Below are positions 1 to 5,675 of a stretch of DNA of 5,675 bases, one piece after another. Location: assembly GCA_021845325.1 (NCBI GenBank), contig JAKBRR010000136.1, positions 1-5,675 of the forward strand, in the 5' to 3' direction. The position numbers were made by a program, and so were the translations under genes. This DNA is from Thermoplasmata archaeon (GTDB taxonomy: Archaea; Thermoplasmatota; Thermoplasmata; Thermoplasmatales; Thermoplasmataceae). Numbering within the stretch: position 1 is the stretch's first letter; each line of letters opens with the position of its first letter. The notes below the pieces were generated by a model that worked only from the letters and a program-made list of their open reading frames with translations, was not told the origin of the DNA and did no database searches.

Positions 1-559
1 TGCATTTCAACTGTTTTTTATTCCTTTCCCCGTCTTTATGCTGAATTCATATGGTGCCAGTGAGACAACCATATATATAATGTATCTGCTGAACAATGTT
101 CTATCAACAGTAACATTCAATTATGCCGGCGCATATATAAAAAGATCGTCTTTGGGAAAAGCACTTTTTATACCTCTGCTAATAAGGATTTTTGCATTCA
201 GCGGGGCGGCAATTTTGCCCCTGTACGCAAATAACACGTCATGGACTGTTTATCTTGCCATATTAGTATATGGAGGAATTGGTGCGTTCTGGAGTTTCAT
301 AAATATAACACAGATTACTGTCATCTCAAAAATTGCAAAGAAAGTTAACAGAGGAAGTGCAATTGGATATTATAATTCAGTCATAGGTATTGGACAGATC
401 GTGGCTGGTCTTGTATCAGGCCTTGTTCTTTTTTATCTTGGAACCAGTATGGAGTTTATTCTGGCAGCCTTGGGGGCAATGATAGGATTGCTTCTCGTTC
501 TACGTAAGAAAGAGCTTTTGAATATGGATAACTACAGTTCTGTTCCTCAGACTCCATGA
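1..559 (+). CDS. MFS transporter, C-terminal half (5' partial)
   Basis: The frame is open from the left edge (first full codon at base 2) to TGA at 557-559, giving 185 residues of a larger protein. An ATG at 38 lies inside a membrane segment and is unlikely to be the true start. Hydrophobic stretches fall at about residues 1-14, 22-45, 53-76, 82-108, 119-147 and 149-168 of the fragment, which fits helices 7-12 of a 12-helix major facilitator. Basic residues (KR at 47-48) follow the second stretch. The glycine-rich RGSAIGYYNSVIGIGQ segment (117-132) is typical of MFS helix 11. The tail after the last helix is short and polar. Substrate cannot be told; members of this superfamily export drugs or move sugars, organic acids and other solutes across the cytoplasmic membrane. 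It converges with purK across about 55 bases. A T-rich stretch at 577-589 could serve as a simple archaeal U-tract terminator, but this is weak. Confidence 0.8.
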   Translation, partial: AFQLFFIPFPVFMLNSYGASETTIYIMYLLNNVLSTVTFNYAGAYIKRSSLGKALFIPLLIRIFAFSGAAILPLYANNTSWTVYLAILVYGGIGAFWSFINITQITVISKIAKKVNRGSAIGYYNSVIGIGQIVAGLVSGLVLFYLGTSMEFILAALGAMIGLLLVLRKKELLNMDNYSSVPQTP

Positions 560-614
560 AGTCCTGCACACATGGTGATTTTGTATTTCATGCTGGAAAA
601 TGTTAGCACGCCTG

Positions 615-1697
615 TCATATATAATCTTCAATTTTTTCTCCATAGACTATATTTTTAATATTCTCAATATTGTTGAGAAGAACTTCCTGAGATTCTCCGG
701 AAACACATATATGCCCCATTTTTCTTCTTCGTCTGGTTTCTGCCTTCCCATAAGAGAATAACCTTGTTCCCTCAATCGAGAGGATTTTCTCAGTTTCATT
801 ATCTGTTAAAGTTTTTCCAATGATGTTTATGATTCCAGTATTAGTAAAAGCAACCGGTTCCAGAACAGGAAAACCCATAACTGTTCTTACGTGTAACTCA
901 AACTGGGAAATAGAATGCCCCATAAGGGTGTGATGACCGGAGTTGTGAACTCTTGGCGCAAATTCATTTATTAACACCTTCCCCTTTGAAACGAAAAGTT
1001 CAAGGCCCATTACTCCAATATAATCCAAAGAATCCATTAACTTTCTCGCCAGATCCTTCGCGTCTTCCAGTTTCCTTGGTCCGAGATTCCACAGAAGCAT
1101 ACCCCTGAGATTCTTATTAAATGATGGCTCATAGGAAAAGAAATCCCCATTCTCAGTCCTGCAGCCTATAATGGAAGCTTCGTAGTCATAGTCAACAAAC
1201 TCCTCAACTACGAATGGCCCATCGGAAAGGATCTCTGGAACATTGTTTTTCGTGTAATAATACTGCCCTTTTCCGTCATAACCACCTGCTGATTCTTTGA
1301 TAACACCGCGGTCAAAAGCATTGAGTGCCTCCATGAGCTCTTTTCTGTTGCCGCATACTGTAAACTTTCCCACCGGAAGTTTTTTGTCAAGCAGAAATTG
1401 TTTCTCCAGCATCCGCTGGCGCTTAAGCGATATGCAATTAATATTGGGCCGCAGTTTATTTTGTTGCGATGCATAATCAAGCGCCCTCTCATCCACATGT
1501 TCAAACTCGAATGTTACAATGTCTGAGTTGTCTACAAAGTCCCTGTAATCATTAACAAGATAAACATCATCGGCAATTTTGCATGCTGGTTCATTTCTAT
1601 TTTCAACCAGAACATTAAAATGGATTGGCAGGTAACGGGATTCGAGTATCATCATGAGACCAAGTTGTCCGCCGCCTATTATTCCAAGTTTTTTCAT
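615..1697 (-). CDS. purK: N5-carboxyaminoimidazole ribonucleotide synthase (PurK)
   Basis: PurK is a cytoplasmic ATP-grasp enzyme of purine synthesis. It joins bicarbonate to 5-aminoimidazole ribonucleotide using ATP, giving N5-CAIR. The 360 residues match the family's usual length. The N-terminal nucleotide-binding-like fold opens with GGGQLG at 8-13. The ATP-grasp core shows [12 protein letters not shown] at 134-145, [13 protein letters not shown] at 164-176, GLELFV at 231-236 and the metal- and substrate-binding [12 protein letters not shown] at 244-255. The C-terminal lid has [15 protein letters not shown] at 316-330, a variant of the usual YGK...GRKxGH signature that is unusually arginine-rich. 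The ATG at 1695-1697 overlaps the purE stop as ATGA, so translation is probably coupled to purE. Only a weak GGAAG lies upstream. It is the last gene of the sua5-purE-purK operon and ends at TGA 615-617. The identification is secure. Confidence 0.97.
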   Translation of the reverse strand: MKKLGIIGGGQLGLMMILESRYLPIHFNVLVENRNEPACKIADDVYLVNDYRDFVDNSDIVTFEFEHVDERALDYASQQNKLRPNINCISLKRQRMLEKQFLLDKKLPVGKFTVCGNRKELMEALNAFDRGVIKESAGGYDGKGQYYYTKNNVPEILSDGPFVVEEFVDYDYEASIIGCRTENGDFFSYEPSFNKNLRGMLLWNLGPRKLEDAKDLARKLMDSLDYIGVMGLELFVSKGKVLINEFAPRVHNSGHHTLMGHSISQFELHVRTVMGFPVLEPVAFTNTGIINIIGKTLTDNETEKILSIEGTRLFSYGKAETRRRRKMGHICVSGESQEVLLNNIENIKNIVYGEKIEDYI

Positions 1698-2164
1698 AAG
1701 CTATCTTCCATAACTGCCTTTGTCTGTCGTTCCATGAAGATTTTTAGTTTATCTGAAAGAACTGAATCAGAAACTGCCAAAATCCGAATGGCAAGGAGGG
1801 CCGCATTCTTCGAACCGTTGATGGCAACGGTTGCTACCGGAATCCCAAAGGGCATTTGAACAATAGAAAGAAGAGAATCCATTCCCTTAAGCGATTTGGT
1901 CGATATGGGAACACCTATCACCGGTAATGTTGTCAAAGAAGCAGTCATCCCTGGAAGGTGGGCAGATCCGCCTGCTCCAGCGATAATTACTTTAATCCCC
2001 CTTGATGAAGCAGATTTTGCAAACTCATACATGTATTGAGGAGTTCGATGGGCTGATACAATTTTTATCTCAGATTCTACTGAGAATTCGTCAAATATAT
2101 CTTTGGCTTCCTTCATTACCTCCAGATCACTTCTGCTTCCCATTATTATACTCACACTTGGCAT
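1694..2164 (-). CDS. purE: N5-CAIR mutase (PurE, class I)
   Basis: PurE converts N5-CAIR, the product of PurK, to CAIR by moving the carboxyl group to carbon 4 of the imidazole ring. Class I members are octamers in the cytoplasm. From the ATG at 2162-2164 the protein has 156 residues, normal for class I. Phosphate- and base-binding motifs are in order: [10 protein letters not shown] at 8-17, SAHRTP at 37-42 (with the catalytic-type histidine 39) and [12 protein letters not shown] at 62-73. A C-terminal block resembling [13 protein letters not shown]...NAALLA follows, with a phenylalanine at x. Neighbouring purK supports class I rather than the direct AIR carboxylase of class II. A GTG at 2174-2176 would add four residues, but it sits inside the Shine-Dalgarno sequence, so the ATG is preferred. 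One base separates this ATG from the sua5 stop, and the 3' end overlaps purK by four bases. Confidence 0.96.
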   Translation of the reverse strand: MPSVSIIMGSRSDLEVMKEAKDIFDEFSVESEIKIVSAHRTPQYMYEFAKSASSRGIKVIIAGAGGSAHLPGMTASLTTLPVIGVPISTKSLKGMDSLLSIVQMPFGIPVATVAINGSKNAALLAIRILAVSDSVLSDKLKIFMERQTKAVMEDSL

Positions 2165-2165
2165 T

Positions 2166-3176
2166 TTATAACTCACCCTCCTTAAGAGGTATTGCTGCTT
2201 TCTTTATTCTATTCATAATAGATAAATATATGCCACTCCCGGAAAGAGGTTCAATAAGACCTTCTTCGTACGGACCTATATCAAACTTTATAAGAGAATC
2301 ATACAGATTAGATGCAATTTCATATGGATCCCTGTTACTACCCATGAGAATTAAATTTTTTCCCCCTATTTTTATACCCGTCTCTGACGAACATATAATT
2401 GCATATTTTTCGGGGCGCTTTTCCTGAATTTTCATTAAATCTTCCGTGGACCATGGCATATATAGCTTCTTTGACGGGGAATAATGCCTGTACTTTGTTC
2501 CTGGAGATCTTGGAGAGCCGGCCAAATCTTCTGAAAAGGTCACTTTGTTGAATATTTCACTGAGATCATCTTCTGTATAAATTCCTGGTCTTAATATAAG
2601 GCAGGAATCGCCTCTGGGCATAATAACTGTTGATTCTATACCATATCTGGTCTTCCCTGCATCAAATATAACATCCACTTTTCCATCAAAATTACTTTTC
2701 AGATAAACAGAATCAGTTATGCTTGGTCTTGTTGAGAGATTGGCGCTAGGTGCTGCAATTGGCACCCCACTCTTTCGAATTAACTCAAGTGCAAGGTTAC
2801 AGTCCGGGATTCTTATGGCCACTGTATCCTGACCAGCTGTTGCTGAAGAACTGACTACGTCCAGTGATGGAAATATTACTGTTAACGGACCTGGCCAGAG
2901 TTTTGTTAATTCTTGAAAATGGGTAACCTTCTTAACATCGGCTATTTTTTCCACCTCCTCCGTTGATGAGGCATGGACAATCAATGGGTTATCTGGAGGC
3001 CGGCCCTTAATTTTGAAAATTCTTTCGCACGCTCTGCTGGAAAAGGCATTTGCTCCTATTCCATAAACTGTCTCTGTTGGAAATATGACAATTCCATCAT
3101 TAACAATCACTTTTGAAGCTGAATATATGTCATCTGACTTAAATTGATTGCAATTCGAATTAAGATATTCTGTCAA
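2166..3176 (-). CDS. sua5: L-threonylcarbamoyladenylate synthase (Sua5/YrdC/TsaC family)
   Basis: Sua5 makes threonylcarbamoyl-AMP from threonine, bicarbonate and ATP. The KEOPS/Kae1 complex then transfers the threonylcarbamoyl group to A37 of ANN-decoding tRNAs (t6A). The 336 residues form the two-domain archaeal type. The YrdC domain (about 15-205) shows [10 protein letters not shown] 32-41, [12 protein letters not shown] 57-68 (with K57 and R59), LWPGPLT 93-99, IRIPD 121-125, [14 protein letters not shown] 139-152, STVI 182-185 and RPG 196-198. A linker with [11 protein letters not shown] (224-234), characteristic of Sua5, leads to the smaller Sua5 domain (about 235-336). The start is TTG at 3174-3176: an in-frame TAA lies four codons upstream (3186-3188) and the first in-frame ATG falls at residue 187, deep in the protein. 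A TATA box 27 bases upstream supports a leaderless TTG start. It is the first gene of the operon with purE and purK. Confidence 0.95.
   Translation of the reverse strand: MTEYLNSNCNQFKSDDIYSASKVIVNDGIVIFPTETVYGIGANAFSSRACERIFKIKGRPPDNPLIVHASSTEEVEKIADVKKVTHFQELTKLWPGPLTVIFPSLDVVSSSATAGQDTVAIRIPDCNLALELIRKSGVPIAAPSANLSTRPSITDSVYLKSNFDGKVDVIFDAGKTRYGIESTVIMPRGDSCLILRPGIYTEDDLSEIFNKVTFSEDLAGSPRSPGTKYRHYSPSKKLYMPWSTEDLMKIQEKRPEKYAIICSSETGIKIGGKNLILMGSNRDPYEIASNLYDSLIKFDIGPYEEGLIEPLSGSGIYLSIMNRIKKAAIPLKEGEL
2173..2183 (-). promoter_or_regulatory. Strong Shine-Dalgarno site for purE
   Basis: On the minus strand this reads AAGGAGGGTGA, nearly the full complement of the archaeal 16S rRNA 3' end. Its 3' edge lies 8 bases before the ATG at 2164. 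It is embedded in the last codons of sua5. It decides the purE start, because the upstream in-frame GTG (2176) lies within it. A strong site for an inner operon gene, next to an apparently leaderless first gene, is the pattern known for Thermoplasmatales. Confidence 0.85.
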
Positions 3177-3198
3177 TCTGAAGGATTATACCATCGTC

Positions 3199-3207
3199 GT
3201 TTATAAG
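3199..3207 (-). promoter_or_regulatory. TATA box of the sua5-purE-purK operon
   Basis: The minus strand reads CTTATAAAC, with the TTATAAA core centred at 3203. That is 27 bases before the first base of the TTG start at 3176, the spacing expected when archaeal transcription begins at or next to the start codon. No Shine-Dalgarno sequence lies between the two. I infer a leaderless mRNA. A second TATAAT-like stretch at 3185-3190 is too close to the start codon to act as its TATA box. Confidence 0.6.
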
Positions 3208-3252
3208 AAATGATCTTTTCACAACAAAGTTAAGATTTTTTTGCACGTGTTA

Positions 3253-3268
3253 TGACATCGAACTGTCA
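3253..3268. repeat. Inverted repeat TGACA-N6-TGTCA
   Basis: Perfect 5-base arms TGACA (3253-3257) and TGTCA (3264-3268) are separated by six bases, giving a 16-base dyad. It lies about 50 bases upstream of the sua5 TATA box on that strand. The size would suit a dimeric helix-turn-helix regulator, but arms this short occur by chance. It matters mainly because the same pentamer recurs several times in this intergenic region. Confidence 0.35.
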
Positions 3269-3293
3269 AAAGTGAGCAATTACAAATAGTTTC

Positions 3294-3303
3294 AAATATA
3301 TAC
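3294..3303. promoter_or_regulatory. TATA-like element in the middle of the divergent region
   Basis: AAATATATAC contains a self-complementary TATATA core (3297-3302) that could direct transcription either way. Rightward it would start RNA near 3324, leaving a leader of about 119 bases before the aminopeptidase. Leftward it would start near 3272, leaving a leader of about 96 bases before sua5. It is the most TATA-like stretch upstream of the aminopeptidase. No upstream BRE is clear enough to settle the direction. Confidence 0.35.
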
Positions 3304-3325
3304 GCATAAAATAAAATTGAAAAAA

Positions 3326-3348
3326 CCTGTTTTCAAAATTAGAACAGG
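3326..3348. repeat. Inverted repeat CCTGTT-N11-AACAGG
   Basis: Perfect 6-base arms CCTGTT (3326-3331) and AACAGG (3343-3348) enclose an AT-rich 11-base centre, together a 23-base dyad. Read on the minus strand, the right-hand arm is followed at once by a run of T (complement of the A run 3321-3325), so it has the outline of a hairpin plus T-tract. No minus-strand gene ends here. An operator in the aminopeptidase upstream region is the other reading. Function is unknown. Confidence 0.4.
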
Positions 3349-3414
3349 ATTATATTTTACGATTTTCGTGGTGATAGAGATTGACATGCTGCATGATAAA
3401 ACCTAACGAAATAG

Positions 3415-3421
3415 TTAATTA
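3415..3421 (+). promoter_or_regulatory. Possible TATA box for a leaderless aminopeptidase mRNA
   Basis: TTAATTA is centred at 3418, 25 bases before the ATG at 3443, the right distance for leaderless transcription. No Shine-Dalgarno sequence precedes the ATG, which also suggests a leaderless message. The match to a TATA box is poor, so the element at 3294-3303 with a longer leader remains an alternative. Confidence 0.25.
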
Positions 3422-3442
3422 TGGAATTAAGATGTGTCAACT

Positions 3443-5675
3443 ATGGAAAGCGTTGAACTATATAATATCGAGCTAAACCTTGATACGGAAAAAAAGACTT
3501 TCAGAGGTATAGAAAAAATTATTGGAATTGCAAATGGTTCGATTGCACTTGATTCTGTTGGTTTATCCATCTCGAGCCTTAAGATAAACGGAAAGGATTG
3601 CCAATTTAACATAGACAATGAAAAGCAGGAGCTTAGAGTCAATGGAAATTTTTCAGGGAAAATTGAGCTTGACATAGTATTTAATGGTAAGGTTTCAGAC
3701 TCATTAAATGGGCTTTATTATTCAGATACTAAATCGGGACCTTTCTTTTCATCTCAATTTGAAGCCACAGGTGCAAGGTACACGTTTCCATGCATAGACA
3801 ACCCCGCATATAAGGCTGAATTTTCAATAACAATGGATATTCCAAGGGACTTTGAAGCAATTTCGAATATGCCTGAGGAGAGAATAACAGAAAATGGCCA
3901 AAGAAAAACCATAAAATTCATGAAAACCCCTAAAATGTCAACATATCTGGTGTATATTGGTGCAGGACACTACGATGTTGGTAGAGGAGATTATAACGGA
4001 AAGCCTGTTTATTTGATCACGTCGAAGGGAAATATGAAAGACTCAAGCATACCAATAGAAATGGCTAAGGGTTCACTAAAATTCTATGAGGAATATTTCG
4101 GTATTAATTACCAGCTACCTAAACTTCACCTCATTGCAGTACCTGAATTTGCATTCGGAGCAATGGAAAACTGGGGAGCCATAACATTCAGAGAGGTTCT
4201 TCTTAATCTTGATGAATCATCAAGTGCTTCTGCCATAAAAAATGCTGATGAAGTAATTGCTCACGAACTGGCACATCAGTGGTTTGGAAATCTGGTGACA
4301 ATGAAATGGTGGAATGACCTCTGGCTAAACGAAAGCTTTGCTACCTTCATGAGTTTTAAGTCTGCTGATGCAAGGCATAAGGAATGGAATGTATTTGACG
4401 ATTTTATCATATCGCAAACAAGCGGTGCATTGCATGGGGATAGTCTTAGAAAAACCCATCCAATAGATGTGGAAGTAAAGAATCCAAATGAAATAGCCCA
4501 AATATTCGATGAAATCAGTTATGGTAAGGGTGGCAGCATATTAAGAATGATTGAGGCATATGCAGGGGAAAGTGCATTCAGAGACGGGGTTAGAAACCAC
4601 CTGAAGAAAAACAGCTTTTCGAATGCCATAGGAAATGATCTTTGGACAGCAATAGAAAAAGCCTCTGGGAAGGATATTTCCAATGTTATGAGTGCATGGA
4701 TAAAAACACCGGGTTATCCCATAATAACAGCGAAGAAATCCGGCGATAGGATACATCTCTCGCAAAAAAAGTTCAGACTGGATGGTAGCTCTGATGATAC
4801 AATATGGCCAATCCCTCTTACAGTGATCAGGGGTGGTTCAAAGAAGGAATCCATATTATTCAATAAAAAGGAAATGGATATTGACGGAAAGGATTTTCTT
4901 AGATTTAATGAGAACCATACAGGGTTTTATCGAGTAAATTATGAAGGCGATCTCCTGCAACATGTTCTTTCCAAAAAGGATTCAATGAATTCTTTTGACA
5001 AGTGGGGAATTCTCTCAGATGCTTTCGCCGCTCTTGTCTCAGGAGCCTCCAACTTCAATACCTATAAAAACATACTAACAAGTTTTTCGAAGGATGAAGA
5101 ATATACGGTGATAAATGAAATCATAGGACAATTGTCTGAATTGCGTTTGGTCATTCAAAATAAGGAAAAGATAATGCCTCTTGGAAAGGAATATTTCTCT
5201 TATCATCAGAAGAGACTTGGTGATAAGAAAAACGGTGAACCCGCAAATATTTCAATATTGAGGGGGCGTGTTAATCTGGCCCTTGTACATTTTGATAGTG
5301 AGTTTGCTAAGGAACTGGATAAGAAGTTCAAAGATTATGATAAAATTGATCCCAACCTGAGAATGGCTGTGTCCACGGCCCATGCAATCGCAACCAATGA
5401 CAGTGAAAGTCTTGTTGAATCAATGAAAAGACAGAATAACGACGAGGACAGGGTTAAACTCATATCATCAATGGGATGGCTTAAGGGAGAGAATAACTAC
5501 AACAGGATCATGGAACTTGTGAAGTCACAGCAGATAAAAAAGCAGGATTCCAGGACCTTTTTTGTCACTGCATCCAGAAACCCTGATACAAGAAAGAATA
5601 TAGCCAATGATATGGATTCTCTTCTTGCCCTGTTCAGAAAATACTACGGAGGTACCGGATATGAATCAAGATTTG
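3443..5675 (+). CDS. Tricorn-interacting factor F2/F3-type aminopeptidase, M1 family (3' partial)
   Basis: This is a cytoplasmic zinc aminopeptidase that removes single amino acids from the N-terminus of short peptides. In Thermoplasma, F2 and F3 finish the breakdown begun by the proteasome and tricorn protease. The window holds 744 codons with no stop. F3 of T. acidophilum has about 780 residues, so roughly 35-40 are missing. The N-terminal beta domain (about 1-170) contains FEATGAR at 106-112, including a substrate-binding glutamate (107). The thermolysin-like domain has GAMEN at 239-243, HELAH at 274-278 with E297 as third zinc ligand in NESFA, and the catalytic tyrosine 360 in ISYGKGGS. 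A small beta domain begins near GYP (424-426) and contains GFYRVNY at 494-500. The rest is the helical C-terminal domain. The ATG at 3443 aligns with the recalled F3 start; an in-frame GTG at 3434 is possible. Nothing looks broken. F2 and F3 cannot be told apart here, and their substrate preferences differ. Confidence 0.95.
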   Translation, partial: MESVELYNIELNLDTEKKTFRGIEKIIGIANGSIALDSVGLSISSLKINGKDCQFNIDNEKQELRVNGNFSGKIELDIVFNGKVSDSLNGLYYSDTKSGPFFSSQFEATGARYTFPCIDNPAYKAEFSITMDIPRDFEAISNMPEERITENGQRKTIKFMKTPKMSTYLVYIGAGHYDVGRGDYNGKPVYLITSKGNMKDSSIPIEMAKGSLKFYEEYFGINYQLPKLHLIAVPEFAFGAMENWGAITFREVLLNLDESSSASAIKNADEVIAHELAHQWFGNLVTMKWWNDLWLNESFATFMSFKSADARHKEWNVFDDFIISQTSGALHGDSLRKTHPIDVEVKNPNEIAQIFDEISYGKGGSILRMIEAYAGESAFRDGVRNHLKKNSFSNAIGNDLWTAIEKASGKDISNVMSAWIKTPGYPIITAKKSGDRIHLSQKKFRLDGSSDDTIWPIPLTVIRGGSKKESILFNKKEMDIDGKDFLRFNENHTGFYRVNYEGDLLQHVLSKKDSMNSFDKWGILSDAFAALVSGASNFNTYKNILTSFSKDEEYTVINEIIGQLSELRLVIQNKEKIMPLGKEYFSYHQKRLGDKKNGEPANISILRGRVNLALVHFDSEFAKELDKKFKDYDKIDPNLRMAVSTAHAIATNDSESLVESMKRQNNDEDRVKLISSMGWLKGENNYNRIMELVKSQQIKKQDSRTFFVTASRNPDTRKNIANDMDSLLALFRKYYGGTGYESRF

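Noticed and set aside
38..40. ATG as the start of the left-hand membrane protein
   Set aside because: The frame stays open to the window edge, the ATG lies within a hydrophobic helix, and half a transporter would be missing; a start off the left edge fits better.
591..608. Possible terminator hairpin between the MFS gene and purK
   Set aside because: The arms TGCT and AGCA are only four bases around a 10-base loop and no T run follows; this is within chance.
1208..1504. 98-residue open frame on the minus strand
   Set aside because: It lies wholly inside purK in another frame and its translation shows no family motif.
1620..1859. 79-residue open frame on the plus strand
   Set aside because: It is antisense to the purK/purE junction, where both minus-strand proteins are clearly conserved.
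2174..2176. GTG as the purE start
   Set aside because: It lies inside the strong Shine-Dalgarno sequence that serves the ATG at 2162-2164, and the four added residues are not part of the PurE fold.
2002..2427. 141-residue open frame on the plus strand, partly hydrophobic
   Set aside because: It is antisense to the purE/sua5 junction. The real proteins carry unmistakable motifs there, and this frame has no sensible start signal.
3171..3386. TTGACA copies as bacterial -35 boxes
   Set aside because: The genes are archaeal, no matching -10 boxes sit at the right distance, and the promoters here are of TATA type.
3427..3675. 82-residue open frame on the minus strand over the start of the aminopeptidase
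   Set aside because: It is antisense to the conserved N-terminal domain of the aminopeptidase, and its composition is what one expects from the complement of that gene.
4541..4765. 74-residue open frame on the minus strand
   Set aside because: It is antisense to the aminopeptidase catalytic domain and has no recognisable motif.

Overview
The window looks like chromosomal DNA of a thermoacidophilic archaeon of the order Thermoplasmatales (Thermoplasma, Ferroplasma, Picrophilus or Cuniculiplasma type). The strongest clue is the gene on the right. It encodes an M1 zinc aminopeptidase that closely resembles, from recall of the family, the tricorn-interacting factors F2 and F3 of Thermoplasma acidophilum. 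Other clues are AT-rich DNA, heavy use of ATA and AGA/AGG codons, archaeal TATA-box promoters, an apparently leaderless first gene and a strong Shine-Dalgarno site inside the operon. No genus can be fixed from the sequence alone.

Layout from left to right. Positions 1-559 (+) hold the C-terminal half of a major facilitator superfamily transporter whose start lies off the left edge. After a convergent gap of about 55 bases comes a tight three-gene operon on the minus strand, transcribed sua5 (3176-2166), purE (2164-1694), purK (1697-615). A 266-base divergent intergenic region (3177-3442) holds the promoters and several short inverted repeats. From 3443 to the right edge (+) runs a long aminopeptidase frame that is still open at the window end.

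How the genes work together. PurK and PurE do the two-step carboxylation of aminoimidazole ribonucleotide in purine synthesis. Sua5 makes threonylcarbamoyl-AMP for the t6A modification of ANN-decoding tRNAs. PurK and Sua5 both consume ATP and bicarbonate and both pass through carbamate-type chemistry, so the operon groups two bicarbonate users. This may matter in an organism with an acidic cytoplasm. The divergent aminopeptidase belongs to another pathway, the last steps of peptide breakdown after the proteasome and tricorn protease.

The window is mostly conserved housekeeping sequence. I see no mobile element, CRISPR array, RNA gene or defence system. The points worth a second look are the shared-substrate operon, the leaderless TTG start of sua5, and the repeat-rich divergent promoter region.
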